Positions 42,307 through 51,367 of a stretch of 64,000 nt of DNA are shown piece by piece. A program made the translations under genes and the position numbers. The first letter of the stretch is position 1; each line of letters opens with the position of its first letter. Origin of the DNA: Planctomycetota bacterium (lineage in GTDB: Bacteria > Planctomycetota > PLA2 > JAEUHO01); NCBI GenBank assembly GCA_028281445.1, contig JANQJW010000062.1, forward strand, positions 62,001 to 126,000, in the 5' to 3' direction. Under the pieces are notes generated by a model, which saw nothing but the letters and a program-made list of their open reading frames with translations, did no database searches and was not told the DNA's origin.

Positions 42307-43658
42307 TCCCCGACGAACCGATCCTCAGCGTCTCGGCTCTCACGCAACAGATCCGCGGTGTGCTCGATGCGAGCTTCGGCAACGTCTGGGTGCAAGGCGA
42401 GATCTCGCAGCCTCGGCGTCCGGCCTCGGGGCATGTCTACCTCACGTTGAAAGACCGCGACGCGGTCCTGCCCGCTGTGATCTGGCGCTCCGCCGTCGCG
42501 CGCATGCGCTTCCGGCCCGAGGAGGGGCAGGAGGTCATCGCGCGCGGGGGCATCGACGTGTATCCGCCGCATGGCCGGTATCAGCTCGTGATCCGCGATC
42601 TGCGTCCCGTGGGGGAGGGCGCGCTCCGGGTGGCCTTCGAACAGCTTCGCAAGAAGCTCGAGAACGAGGGGCTCTTCGATCTCGAGCACAAGCGCCCGCT
42701 GCCGGTCATGCCGCGTCGGATCGTGCTCGTTACGAGTCGCACGGGTGCGGCGGTCCGCGACATGGTCACGGTCATCCAGCGGCGCTTTCCGGCCGTGACG
42801 ATCCTGCTGGTCCCGGTTCGCGTGCAGGGCGACGGCGCCGCGCACGAGATCGCGGATGCGTTGGCCTTCGCCGATACGCAGGCCCGCGCCGACGTCATCG
42901 TCGTCGGACGCGGCGGCGGGTCGCTCGAAGACCTGTGGGCGTTCAACGAGGAAGTGGTCGCCCGTGCGATCCACGCGTGTCGGACGCCGGTCGTGTCCGC
43001 CGTCGGCCACGAGACCGATACGACCATCGCCGACCTCGTTGCCGATGTTCGCGCCGCAACGCCTTCGCAAGCCGGTGAATTCGTGGTGCCGATGCGCGCC
43101 GATCTGCTGGCGCGTATCGAGAAGGAACAACGGCGCCTGCTCCACCGCATGCGCGTTCGGCTCGAACGCGCATGGCAGCGGCTCGAGGCGCTGGGCGACC
43201 GTCCGGTGCTGCGCACGCCCGCCTCGCTGTTCGACGGACCGCGGACCACGCTGACGCACCTCGGCCGGCGCCTCGAGGCCCGCAGCCCGGCGCGGACACT
43301 CCAGCGACGAGCGGACGCCGTGTCCGCGCTGGGCCCCCGGCTCCTGCCGCCGCTCACGCGCCGCATCGCGCGGGCGCGCGAGCGCGTGGATGGCGCCGGC
43401 ACGTCCCTCCTTCGCGGGGCACAACGAAGCTGGGAGCGCAGGGAGGGCCGCGTCGATGCCCTGCGGTTGCGCTTGCGGGCACTCTCGCCGCTGGCCGTCC
43501 TCGGCCGTGGGTACTCACTGACGCGCCGCTCGGATGACGGCCGCGTGGTACGCGGGGCGGGCGACGTCGCCGCCGGCGACGCCCTGCGAACGCGTCTTGC
43601 CGACGGCGCCGAGGTGGAGAGCCACGTCGAGCGCGTGAAGCCGGGAGACGACGCGTGA
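42303..43658 (+). CDS. xseA: Exodeoxyribonuclease VII large subunit
   Basis: Large subunit of the bidirectional single-strand exonuclease. The 451 residues contain the N-terminal OB domain (LSVSALTQQIRGVLDASFGNVWVQGEIS, HVYLTLKD) and the nuclease core with IVLVTSRTGAAVRDM, VGRGGGSLEDLWAFNEE and VSAVGHETDTTIADLVADVRAATPSQA, followed by a long coiled-coil region and LAVLGRGYSLTR near the end. GTG 42303 overlaps the ymdB stop. The small subunit gene xseB, often the neighbour, is absent here and must be elsewhere. Confidence 0.95.
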   Translation: MIPDEPILSVSALTQQIRGVLDASFGNVWVQGEISQPRRPASGHVYLTLKDRDAVLPAVIWRSAVARMRFRPEEGQEVIARGGIDVYPPHGRYQLVIRDLRPVGEGALRVAFEQLRKKLENEGLFDLEHKRPLPVMPRRIVLVTSRTGAAVRDMVTVIQRRFPAVTILLVPVRVQGDGAAHEIADALAFADTQARADVIVVGRGGGSLEDLWAFNEEVVARAIHACRTPVVSAVGHETDTTIADLVADVRAATPSQAGEFVVPMRADLLARIEKEQRRLLHRMRVRLERAWQRLEALGDRPVLRTPASLFDGPRTTLTHLGRRLEARSPARTLQRRADAVSALGPRLLPPLTRRIARARERVDGAGTSLLRGAQRSWERREGRVDALRLRLRALSPLAVLGRGYSLTRRSDDGRVVRGAGDVAAGDALRTRLADGAEVESHVERVKPGDDA

Positions 43659-44563
43659 CGACTGCACCGTTGCTCCGCATCGGCTCCCGCGCGAGTCGTC
43701 TGGCTCGCGCGCAGGCCGAGTGGGTCGCCGACCGGCTCGACAGCTGCACGGCGCTCGTGTGGGTGAAGAGCGGCGGGGACGAAGACCGCACCAGTGCGCT
43801 CACGAGCTTCGGCGGCGTCGGCATCTTCACCGCGGCGTTGCACGAAGCCCTGCGTGCAGATCGCGTGGACGCGGCGGTCCACAGCTTGAAGGACCTGCCG
43901 GCCGGCGACGAAACCGGCATCGCGCTGGCCTGCGTGCCCGTGCGTGAGGACCCGCGCGACGTGCTCGTCGCGCGCGATGGGCTGACGCTCGAGACCTTGC
44001 CGGCCGGGGCCCGCGTGGGCACCGGCAGCCCGCGCCGTGTCGCACAGCTCAAGCGCAAGCGCCCGGACCTCGTCTTCGACGGCATTCGCGGAAACGTCGA
44101 CACGCGCGTCGCGCGCGTGGAGGACGGGACCTTCGACGCCGTGGTGTTGGCGCTGGCGGGTTTGCGGCGCCTCGGACGCGAGGATGTCGTTACAGAGGTG
44201 CTCGACCCGAACGTGTGTGTACCCGCGGCGGGTCAGGGTGCGCTCGGCATCACGGTCCGCATCGATGACTCGCGTGCGGAAGACTGCCTCAAGCCGTTGA
44301 GCAACGTCACGGCCGCCGCCTGCACGGCGGCCGAGCGCAGTGCGCTCCATGCGCTCGGCGCCGGATGCCACGCACCCGTTGGTGCGCTGGCCTCCGTGGA
44401 CGCGGGCCGCGTCCATCTACACGTCCGCGTGACAGCGCCCGAGGGCGGCGAGCAGTTCGAAGCGTTTGACGACGCGGCGCTGGCCGAGGCCCGTGCGTTG
44501 GGCGAGCGCGTCGCCGAGCAGCTGCTGGCCGACGGGGCCGGTCCCCTGGTGGCGGACGCATGA
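43655..44563 (+). CDS. hemC: Porphobilinogen deaminase (hydroxymethylbilane synthase)
   Basis: Joins four porphobilinogens into hydroxymethylbilane. The 302-residue protein has IGSRASRLARAQAEWV, VHSLKDLP, GTGSPRRVAQL, DGIRGNVDTRVAR and VPAAGQGALGI, and the dipyrromethane cofactor Cys238 in GAGCHAPVGA. GTG 43655 overlaps the xseA stop (GTGA), and its own stop overlaps the hemD start. Length is normal. Because the mRNA probably starts at the ymdB ATG, hemC translation depends on coupling. Confidence 0.96.
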   Translation: MTTAPLLRIGSRASRLARAQAEWVADRLDSCTALVWVKSGGDEDRTSALTSFGGVGIFTAALHEALRADRVDAAVHSLKDLPAGDETGIALACVPVREDPRDVLVARDGLTLETLPAGARVGTGSPRRVAQLKRKRPDLVFDGIRGNVDTRVARVEDGTFDAVVLALAGLRRLGREDVVTEVLDPNVCVPAAGQGALGITVRIDDSRAEDCLKPLSNVTAAACTAAERSALHALGAGCHAPVGALASVDAGRVHLHVRVTAPEGGEQFEAFDDAALAEARALGERVAEQLLADGAGPLVADA

Positions 44564-45267
44564 GCGCCGTGGTCTGGGTCGTGGCGAGTGCCGACGCCGC
44601 CCGCCGTTGGACGGACGCGCTGGGAGCTGCCGGGGTCGACGCGGTTGCCCTCGCGTGGAGCGATCTGGCGCCGCCGCCGGACGTCGACGCCGCCGTGCGC
44701 GCGCTCGAGACAACTGATGCGGATCTCGTCTTGATGACAAGCCGGTACGCGACGGCCTTCCTCGAGCCCGATGCGGGCCGCGGCCTGCCCGCGGCGTGCG
44801 TGGGGGAGGCGACCGCCACCGCCGCGCGCAACTGGGGGTTCGACGTGCGCCACGTCGGCGAGGCGGGTGGCGCCGAGCTGGCCCAGCGTGTGCTCTCGTC
44901 GTCGTCGGCGCTTCGCAAGGTGCTCTTCCTCCGTGGCGTGGACGCCCGGCACGAGGCCGGCGACACGCTGCGCGCCGTCGGCGTAAAGGTCGAAGAAGCG
45001 ATTACGTACGCGATGCGGCCGCGCCAGGCGTTTGCCGACGAAGTGCGCGCGGCCCCTCCGCCGCGCGTCGTGGTTGCCGGCAGTCCCCGTGCGGTCGAAG
45101 CCCTGCACAAGGTCGTGCCGAGCTCTGAAGCGCACTTCGTTGCGATGGGGGGACTGACCGTGCTCGCGGTGCAAGAGCAGTTGGGCGCGGAGGCCAGCAT
45201 CACGGACCGCACGGACACGGAGGGTCTTGTCGCCGCCGTGCGTGCGCACCTGGAGGCAGCCGAATGA
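44560..45267 (+). CDS. hemD: Uroporphyrinogen-III synthase
   Basis: Cyclises hydroxymethylbilane with inversion of ring D. The 235-residue sequence is poorly conserved, as in the whole family, but shows the two-domain pattern, LVLMTSRYATAF, GEATATAARNWGF, the Tyr in ITYAM and VVVAGSPRAVEAL. Placement between hemC and hemL with 4-base overlaps on both sides makes the call secure. Confidence 0.9.
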   Translation: MSAVVWVVASADAARRWTDALGAAGVDAVALAWSDLAPPPDVDAAVRALETTDADLVLMTSRYATAFLEPDAGRGLPAACVGEATATAARNWGFDVRHVGEAGGAELAQRVLSSSSALRKVLFLRGVDARHEAGDTLRAVGVKVEEAITYAMRPRQAFADEVRAAPPPRVVVAGSPRAVEALHKVVPSSEAHFVAMGGLTVLAVQEQLGAEASITDRTDTEGLVAAVRAHLEAAE

Positions 45268-46529
45268 GCAGCGAGCGCAGCCGGGCCTACAACCGCATCA
45301 CCGGCGAGCTCTTCCCGGGCGGCGTGTCGAGCCCCGTACGTGCGTTCGCCGGCGTGGGTGGTACGCCGCCGGTGATTCGCAAGGCCAAGGGCGCGTTGCT
45401 CTACGACGTCGACGGCAACGACTACGTCGACTTGGTCGGCTCGTGGGGGCCCATGATCCTCGGTCACGCCCACCCCGAGGTGACGCGCGCGGTCGCCGCG
45501 CGGGTTCAGCGCGGCCTCGGGACTGGCACGCCCTCGCCTGACGAAGCTCGCCTCGGTCGCTTGGTGGCAACCCTGCTGCCGTCCGTGGAGCGGCTGCGCT
45601 TCGTCGTATCCGGTACCGAAGCGTGCATGGCGGCGCTGCGTCTCGCGCGCGCGGCCACCGGTCGCGACAAGGTGATCAAGTTCGAGGGCTGCTATCACGG
45701 CCACGCCGATCCGTTCCTGGCGAGCGCCGGCTCCGGCGCGCTCACGTTCGGTACGCCGAACAGTCCCGGCGTGCCCGCGGACGTCGTGCGCGACACGATC
45801 ACCGCGCCGTACAACGATCTCGGCGCTGTCGCGCAGGCGCTCGAAGAGAACGAGGAGATCGCAGCGATCTTCGTCGAGCCCGTCGCCGGCAACATGGGGT
45901 TGATCCCGCCGGTGGAGGGCTTCCTCGAAGGCCTGCGCGAGCTGTGCACGGACTACGGCGCGTTGCTCGTGTTCGACGAGGTGATGACGGGCTTCCGTGT
46001 GCACCTCGGCGGCGCGCAGGCGCTCTACGACGTGATGCCCGATCTCACGTGCTTCGGGAAGGTGATCGGCGGCGGCCTACCCGTCGGAGCGTACGGAGGG
46101 CGCGCCGACCTGCTGGCGCAAGTCGCGCCCGAGGGGCCCGTCTACCAGGCGGGGACGCTCTCGGGGAACCCGGTGGCGATGACGGCCGGCTACCGCACGC
46201 TCAAGGCGCTCTCTCGGCCCGGGGTGTTCGACGCCATCGTCGCAAACGCCACGCGCCTGGCCGAGGGGCTCGGCGACGACGACCGTGTCGCCTTCAACGT
46301 CGGCACGATGATGGGGCTCTGGTTCGCGGACTCCGCGCCGCGCAATCTCGAAGAAGCCAAGACGACCGATCTGGAGCGCTTCAAGCGTTACCACGCGGCG
46401 ATGCTGGCGCACGGTGTGCATCTGCCGCCGAGTCCGTTCGAGGCATGGTTCGTCTCGCTCGCGCACGATGACCGCATCATCGAGCGCGTGCTCGAAGCGC
46501 ACGAGGCTTCGATCACGGCGTCAGCGTAG
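45264..46529 (+). CDS. hemL: Glutamate-1-semialdehyde 2,1-aminomutase
   Basis: PLP enzyme that forms 5-aminolevulinate from glutamate-1-semialdehyde. The 421 residues include FPGGVSSPVRAF, VDLVGSWGPMILGHAHP, VSGTEACMAALRLARA, KFEGCYHGHAD, VFDEVMTGFR and the PLP lysine, Lys266, in CFGKVIGGGLPVGAYGG. ATG 45264 overlaps hemD (ATGA). The 3' end overlaps the convergent phosphotransferase gene by 9 bases with no terminator between. It acts after HemA, which is encoded 16 kb away on the other strand. Confidence 0.96.
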   Translation: MSSERSRAYNRITGELFPGGVSSPVRAFAGVGGTPPVIRKAKGALLYDVDGNDYVDLVGSWGPMILGHAHPEVTRAVAARVQRGLGTGTPSPDEARLGRLVATLLPSVERLRFVVSGTEACMAALRLARAATGRDKVIKFEGCYHGHADPFLASAGSGALTFGTPNSPGVPADVVRDTITAPYNDLGAVAQALEENEEIAAIFVEPVAGNMGLIPPVEGFLEGLRELCTDYGALLVFDEVMTGFRVHLGGAQALYDVMPDLTCFGKVIGGGLPVGAYGGRADLLAQVAPEGPVYQAGTLSGNPVAMTAGYRTLKALSRPGVFDAIVANATRLAEGLGDDDRVAFNVGTMMGLWFADSAPRNLEEAKTTDLERFKRYHAAMLAHGVHLPPSPFEAWFVSLAHDDRIIERVLEAHEASITASA

Positions 46530-47522
46530 GTACTCGCGGCACGCCTCGCGAGTCGCCTTGAGCGTCTTGGGGATCAAGGCGCGCAGGCTGGGATTGTCTC
46601 TGCGCTTCGCGACCCACCCGAGGATGTCGAGGCGGCGCGTCACGCGGAACGCCTCCATCATCGCGAGATCCTCGTCGTCGAACGGGCGCGCGCGCCGGTA
46701 GCCGTCGAGGAACCACCCCATCTTCTCGTCGTAGTCCGGCGCGCCCCACAGGACGGCCGCGGCCGAGATGAGGATGTCGTAGCAGTACCAGCCGAACCCG
46801 CAGTCGTCGAAGTCGATCGCCCGCACGGTGCCCTCGTGCTTGAGCACGTTCCACCCATGCAGGTCCGCGTGGATGAGACCCCACCGGCTGCGTCGCTTTC
46901 CGAACGTGCGAAGCCGGCGCAGGATGTTCTTCTTGCAGCGCGTGAACAGCTCGCGGTCGGTCTTGCGAACGCCTGGTGCCGCGAACGGGTCGCCGAAGGC
47001 GGGCGCGATCAGCAGCTCCGTCTCGTCCCACCGGCGCCGCGTGAACGCGCGCGGCCGCTTCCAGCTTGCCCCGTGTGCATGCAGGATTCCGGAGAGCTCG
47101 CCGAGCCGTTCCAGGTAGGCGCGCGGACGCGCCCAGCCGGCGAGACGTCCCTCGAGCCAGCGCATCATCACGACGGAGCGCTTCCCCGGCACGCCCTCGT
47201 GAGACACGCGCTGGACGTAGAGGTCGTCGGTTCCCGGCCGCGGCACCTGTACGTCCAGGTCCGTGTCGCGGGCGAGCGCCTCCAGCCAGAGCATCTCCGA
47301 CTCGATCGTCTTCGGCGTCTGGTAGTCGAGCCGGTGAATGCGAAGCAGGTAGCGGACGCGGCCGCGGCGGTGGACGGCGAACGTCGCGTTCTCGCCGTAC
47401 CCGCAGAGAGCGAGCTTCGACGTGGCCGAGAGACCGAAGCGCGGGAGCGCCTTTCGGGCCAAGGCGCGCATACGCCCCACCTGGCCTCGGTACGTCAGAT
47501 CCTCGAATGCGCGCCCGGTCAT
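46521..47522 (-). CDS. Aminoglycoside phosphotransferase-like kinase (SrkA/HomK type)
   Basis: A 333-residue small-molecule or protein kinase of the APH fold. Features: a GYGENATFAV nucleotide loop, LLRIHRL with the ATP-binding lysine position replaced by Arg, the catalytic loop GLIHADLHGWNVL and the metal motif AIDFDDCGFGWYCYD. The HADLHGWNVL loop is closest to SrkA/YihE and homoserine-kinase type II proteins. TACACT ends 8 bases before the ATG at 47522, so it may be leaderless. The stop lies inside the end of hemL on the other strand. Substrate unknown; antibiotic resistance should not be assumed. Confidence 0.85.
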   Translation of the reverse strand: MTGRAFEDLTYRGQVGRMRALARKALPRFGLSATSKLALCGYGENATFAVHRRGRVRYLLRIHRLDYQTPKTIESEMLWLEALARDTDLDVQVPRPGTDDLYVQRVSHEGVPGKRSVVMMRWLEGRLAGWARPRAYLERLGELSGILHAHGASWKRPRAFTRRRWDETELLIAPAFGDPFAAPGVRKTDRELFTRCKKNILRRLRTFGKRRSRWGLIHADLHGWNVLKHEGTVRAIDFDDCGFGWYCYDILISAAAVLWGAPDYDEKMGWFLDGYRRARPFDDEDLAMMEAFRVTRRLDILGWVAKRRDNPSLRALIPKTLKATREACREYLR

Positions 47523-47530
47523 GGCGCGGG

Positions 47531-47536
47531 AGTGTA
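47531..47536 (-). promoter_or_regulatory. -10 box TACACT for the phosphotransferase gene, probably leaderless
   Basis: On the minus strand TACACT ends 8 bases before the ATG at 47522; the gap CCCGCGCC has no ribosome binding site. Confidence 0.45.
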
Positions 47537-47540
47537 CCGG

Positions 47541-48119
47541 CTACTTGTTCTCTGCGGCGATCGCAGCGCGGATCTTCTCCAGGGCCGCCGCCGCCGCCTT
47601 GCCGCGAATGTTCTCTGCGCCCAGCGCTGCGAGTTCCCTCACGAACGGAATGGCGGCCTCGGCCTTGGAGCCCAGATCACCGAGGAGCGGCAGGGCCCAG
47701 CCTGCGCTGTCCCGGTGTTCGCGCATGGAGGCGACCAAGATCGGCACCGCGTCTGCGCCCGCATCGAAGAGCGCGCGCCGCATGCTCTCACGCGTCCACT
47801 CCAGGTCCTTTGCATGCGCCTCGACCTTGGCAAGCTCCTTCTGAAACACCTTCGGGCGGGCCTCGTCGGCTTCGCGCAGCTCCTTCAAGACCCGCTTCTC
47901 TTCACGGAGTTGCAGATCCAGCCAACGCTTCTCTCCTTCGAGCTTGGCGATCCGCTTCACCAACTCCTCGCGCCCGTCGGACTGCGCTCTCCGTGCCGTC
48001 TCGAGCTGGTTCGTGTTGACCTCGCGCCGCGAATCCGCTTCGCGATTCGAGTGCCACAAGACGAAGAGAGCGACTGTCGACGCGAGCAGCAAGCAGACGA
48101 GGATCGGGTTTGCGCGCAT
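47541..48119 (-). CDS. Coiled-coil protein with C-terminal HEAT-like domain, copy A
   Basis: A 192-residue protein with an N-terminal signal or membrane segment (5-20), a coiled coil (about 22-100) and a HEAT-like helical domain (105-192): FDAGADAVPILVASMREH, GWALPLLGDLGSKAEAAIPFV, AALEKIRAAIAA. ATG 48119 is chosen for GGAGG at 6 bases. The last 256 bases are nearly identical to the end of copy B, while the coiled-coil parts differ. A TAGACT -10-like box lies about 25 bases upstream. HEAT repeats of this type often bind proteins; the role is unknown. Confidence 0.78.
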   Translation of the reverse strand: MRANPILVCLLLASTVALFVLWHSNREADSRREVNTNQLETARRAQSDGREELVKRIAKLEGEKRWLDLQLREEKRVLKELREADEARPKVFQKELAKVEAHAKDLEWTRESMRRALFDAGADAVPILVASMREHRDSAGWALPLLGDLGSKAEAAIPFVRELAALGAENIRGKAAAAALEKIRAAIAAENK

Positions 48120-48175
48120 TCGGACCTCCGGGCGGGAGGTCAGTCTACGCACCCCGTGTCCGCGGCCGCGCGCTG

Positions 48176-48814
48176 CTACTTCATCTCTGCGGCGATCGCA
48201 GCGCGGATCTTCTCCAGGGCCGCCGTCGCCGCCTTGCCGCGAATGTTCTCTTCGCCCAGCGCTGCGAGTTCCTTCACGAACGGAATGGCGGCCTTGGCCT
48301 TGGAGCCCAGATCACCGAGGAGCGGCAGGGCCCAGCCTGCGCTGTCCCGGTGTTCGCGCATGGAGGCGACCAGGATCGGCACCGCGTCTGCGCCCGCATC
48401 GAAGAACGCGCGCCGCATGCTGTCGCGCGTCGCCTGCACTCGCTTCAGCTCCCCATCGAGGCGAACGGCCTCGTTGCGACAGATCTCCTTCTCTGCCTGG
48501 AGCTGCAGCGCGTCTACCGCCATCTTCCGTAGCTGCGCCTCGAGCTCGGTGATCCGCGTTTCGAGTGCCTCCTGGGCCGCGTGACTCGCCTTGCGCAGGA
48601 GTCCCTGGACTTCGGCGGCCTGCCCGAGACGGCGCTTGCACTGCATGAGCTCCGCAGTCTGTGCGCGGTGGATCTCCTCCAGGTCCGCGAGCTGCTTCTC
48701 GAGTTCAAGCACGCGAGCAGACTTCTCCTCCTCGCCGCGCGAAACGGACGGCATCAAGACCGTTGCAGCGGTGCCGATCCCAAGGAACAAGACGAGGACC
48801 GCGACGGTACGCAT
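48176..48814 (-). CDS. Coiled-coil protein with C-terminal HEAT-like domain, copy B
   Basis: A 212-residue paralogue of copy A: signal peptide (about 1-26), coiled coil (30-125), HEAT-like domain (128-212). The C-terminal domain differs from copy A at only a few residues. ATG 48814 is preferred over an in-frame GTG 12 bases upstream because GGAGGT precedes it. TACACT, a -10-like box, lies upstream as in copy A. The intergenic segments before copies A and B are also similar, so a whole gene unit was duplicated. Confidence 0.78.
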   Translation of the reverse strand: MRTVAVLVLFLGIGTAATVLMPSVSRGEEEKSARVLELEKQLADLEEIHRAQTAELMQCKRRLGQAAEVQGLLRKASHAAQEALETRITELEAQLRKMAVDALQLQAEKEICRNEAVRLDGELKRVQATRDSMRRAFFDAGADAVPILVASMREHRDSAGWALPLLGDLGSKAKAAIPFVKELAALGEENIRGKAATAALEKIRAAIAAEMK

Positions 48815-48865
48815 GGCCACCTCCACCCCTCAGTGTACGCACCCGGCGTCTGCGGCCGCGCGCGG

Positions 48866-49674
48866 CTACTTCTTGTTCGCCTTGAGCGCGGCCCGGATCT
48901 TCCCCAGTGCGCCACCTGCTGCGCGAGCGGATGCGCTGGTCTCGGGCCCGTGCCTCTCGATGCGCTCCAGGTAGTCGATCGCGGTTCGGGCGTCGGCTCC
49001 CATCTCGCCCAGTAGTGGGAAGATCCAATGGGCGTTCCCCTCGACCTTGCGCAAATGGTGGAGCAGTACAGGCACGACCGCGGCGCCGGCGGAGCGCAGG
49101 ACGCCGTGCATGCCGTTCCGCGTACGTGTTGCATCCTGCGCCTCGCGCGTCAGCTTCGGAAGCAGTTCGTTCCACCGCGCCTCGACGGCCTCCGCGCGCG
49201 CTTCGGCCCGGGCACGCGCTACTTCCGCTTCCCGTGGATCGCCAGTCTTGGTCTCGATCAACGCGCGGAGCTTCGTCTCGAGGCGTGACCACCGTCCTGC
49301 TTCTTGGCCCACTGCTGCTCGAGGTTCACGAACTCGACAGTTCCTCGGACGGATGGCTCGGCGCGCGTGATGAACCCGAGGTTCCAGATCCGGCACATGT
49401 CCTCGGCGTAGGCCACCTGCTCCCTCTCGAGTTGCCATCGAAGCACGCTGATGGCCTCGCTTGCCGCCGCGAGCTGTCGGCTCTGCGCGATGAAGTCGCC
49501 GGACCGTTTGTTGGCTTCCGCGAGCTGGCCCTGGAGCTGCTTCACGTCCAGCTCTAGGGACCGCAGGCGTGCCTTCAGCGCGCTGACCTCCTCCGTATCC
49601 TCCTCGGCTGCCGAGTGGGCGGGAGCGCAAACGAGGACCAGCAGGCACAGGCCCAGGACTCGGTACGTACGCAT
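48866..49674 (-). pseudogene. Coiled-coil/HEAT-like protein, copy C, frameshifted
   Basis: Two overlapping frames make up a third family member. The first frame gives a signal peptide (LGLCLLVLVCAPAHSAAEE) and a coiled coil up to about 49300. The second gives the rest of the coil (RLETKLRALIETKTGD) and the C-terminal domain (GVLRSAGAAVVPVLLHHLRKVEGNAHWIFPLLGEMGADARTAIDYL), ending in NKK. The frames switch near 49290-49310, with total length one short of a multiple of three. No slippery heptamer is evident, so a single-base indel (mutation or sequencing error) is more likely than programmed frameshifting. The C-terminal domain is the most divergent of the three copies. Confidence 0.65.
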
Positions 49675-49766
49675 GGTTGCCTCCAGCTAGACAAACGTCG
49701 CAGCCGCTTGCATGGAATCCGCCGCCCGCACAAGCTGTGCGCCCCGAATCCAAGGAGGATCCCATC

Positions 49767-49982
49767 GTGGCCAAGGCCTACAAGAAGATCGAGATCGTCG
49801 GCATCTCCAACGAGTCCTTCAGCAACGCCGTGGACAACGCCATCGACCGCGCCAATGACAGCGTGCGCGGCCTGGCCTGGTTCGAGGTCGACGAGCTCCG
49901 CGGCAAGATCACGGACGGCAAGATCGACGAGTATCAGGTGACTGTGAAGATCGGATTCCAGATCGAGAAGGAAGGCGCCTAG
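49767..49982 (+). CDS. Dodecin (flavin-binding storage protein)
   Basis: A 71-residue dodecin, which forms hollow dodecamers that bind flavins in the cytoplasm. The sequence shows YKKIEIVGISNESFSNAVDNAIDRA, the flavin-stacking Trp in RGLAWFEVDELRG and YQVTVKIGFQIE. GTG 49767 is chosen for AAGGAGG 8 bases upstream and the exact family length. It is flanked by minus-strand genes; its end overlaps the convergent gene by 4 bases. Confidence 0.93.
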   Translation: MAKAYKKIEIVGISNESFSNAVDNAIDRANDSVRGLAWFEVDELRGKITDGKIDEYQVTVKIGFQIEKEGA

Positions 49983-51313
49983 CGCCTCAGCTCCATGGCG
50001 CCGAGGCGCTCGCGGACCGTCTTGCGGACGGTTTCGTCCTGCGTCATCGCCAGGACGCGGTGGAGATAGGGAATCGCAAAGCGCCCCCAGCGCTCGAGCG
50101 TATGCTCGGCCCCGGCGCGCGTCTTTTCGTCACCCACGGCGAAGTCACGGACGACGGTCTCGAGCTCGTTCTCGCGCTCCGGGGACAACAGCTCCGTGCG
50201 TCCGACGAACGTGCGCACGATCTCGATCGGCGGCCGGTCGTCCTTCGCGGCCCGCACGTGGCGGATCTTCAACGGAAGTTCTCTGTCGATGAGGGCCTTC
50301 GGCAGTACGTAGAGCACGCGCAGGCCCTCGTCCTGGAAGTAGCCCTGCTGCCAGGTGCGTGCCATGGCCAGCGCCTCCTTGCGGTAGAGCCCGGTCTCCG
50401 TGAGCTTGCTCGCGAGACTCGCCACCAGCGCTTCGGTCGACGTCTCGACGGGCGCGAGCTGCAGCCGGACGTTGAGCTGCTTGAAGTCCTCGAGGCGAGG
50501 CACGTACATCCACCCGCACCGCCCGTCCTTCACCCAGACGAGGAAGAGATGGGCGAGCGGCTCCGCCGGCGTCGTGTTCTTCAACGTCACGCGGACAACG
50601 TAGTTCTCAGTCGTCGCCTGTTGGGCGTGCACGCGACCCTGCAGCGGCAGCGCGAAGTCGCCGAGGCCGCGATAGAAGAGGCACTTCTCGTACTGGTACT
50701 CCACTCGGCGCGGCTGCTTGCCGTAGATCTTCCGCGCAAGGTTCAGATTGGCCGTACGCAGCGTGTTGGCGTCGACCTGGCGGCTGAAGCGCCACGGATC
50801 GTCGCTCGCGACGGCGGGCCCGGTGTGCTTCGCACCCGGGGCCAGGATCGTCAGGTCCGAGTGGTTGCCCCAGTGGATGTAGCCGTTCGCGAGCTTCTCG
50901 ATGCGCTTGCCCGTAGGTGCTTTCGGCTGGCCGTTGATGAAGGTTCCGATGTGATTCACGCGCGACGCGCCCGGATACCACTGCGTGACCACGCCGCGGG
51001 GGAAGCCGACGCGGACCGATACCTTGCGCTCCCGCGGTGAGTAGAAGTAGATCACCGGCGTTTCCATCTTGGGCGAGATACCCGTGATGCCGGTTGCATC
51101 GCGCAGGTCGTGGACGAACGACGGCAGATCCTGCTCTTCGTGGCGCAAGCCCTCGAGGACCACCCCGTTCGATCCCTGCAGCGAGGTGAACGTGCCCCAT
51201 TCGTGTGCAACGAGGCTTTGCTCGTCCCATGTGCGCGGGTCGGGCCTGGCGGTGACCGGTCCGGCGACGGCCGACGCGAAGAGAGAGAGAACGAGCAGCA
51301 CGGTTCGGCGCAT
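49979..51313 (-). CDS. Secreted protein of a VAHEWGTF family, unknown function
   Basis: A 444-residue exported protein with a signal peptide (cleavage near residue 20). The motif VAHEWGTFTSLQGSNG at the start of the mature part is one I recall from uncharacterised planctomycete and myxobacterial secreted proteins. The remainder is beta-rich (FYSPRERKVSVRVGFPRGVVTQWYP), and the last 60 residues are helical, like a HEAT unit. No catalytic motif is assignable. The ATG at 51313 has GGAGG upstream on the minus strand. It overlaps the end of the dodecin gene by 4 bases. Confidence 0.75.
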   Translation of the reverse strand: MRRTVLLVLSLFASAVAGPVTARPDPRTWDEQSLVAHEWGTFTSLQGSNGVVLEGLRHEEQDLPSFVHDLRDATGITGISPKMETPVIYFYSPRERKVSVRVGFPRGVVTQWYPGASRVNHIGTFINGQPKAPTGKRIEKLANGYIHWGNHSDLTILAPGAKHTGPAVASDDPWRFSRQVDANTLRTANLNLARKIYGKQPRRVEYQYEKCLFYRGLGDFALPLQGRVHAQQATTENYVVRVTLKNTTPAEPLAHLFLVWVKDGRCGWMYVPRLEDFKQLNVRLQLAPVETSTEALVASLASKLTETGLYRKEALAMARTWQQGYFQDEGLRVLYVLPKALIDRELPLKIRHVRAAKDDRPPIEIVRTFVGRTELLSPERENELETVVRDFAVGDEKTRAGAEHTLERWGRFAIPYLHRVLAMTQDETVRKTVRERLGAMELRR

Positions 51314-51367
51314 GGCGGCTCCTCCGGTTGTGGGGTCACCCGTGGAGACGCGCCGTGCGCGCGCGCG

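Noticed and set aside
46521..47522. Aminoglycoside resistance gene
   Set aside because: The kinase motifs are those of the broad APH fold and resemble SrkA/HomK proteins; nothing points to drug substrates.
49290..49310. Programmed frameshifting in the third coiled-coil/HEAT gene
   Set aside because: No slippery heptamer and no clear downstream structure; an indel is simpler.
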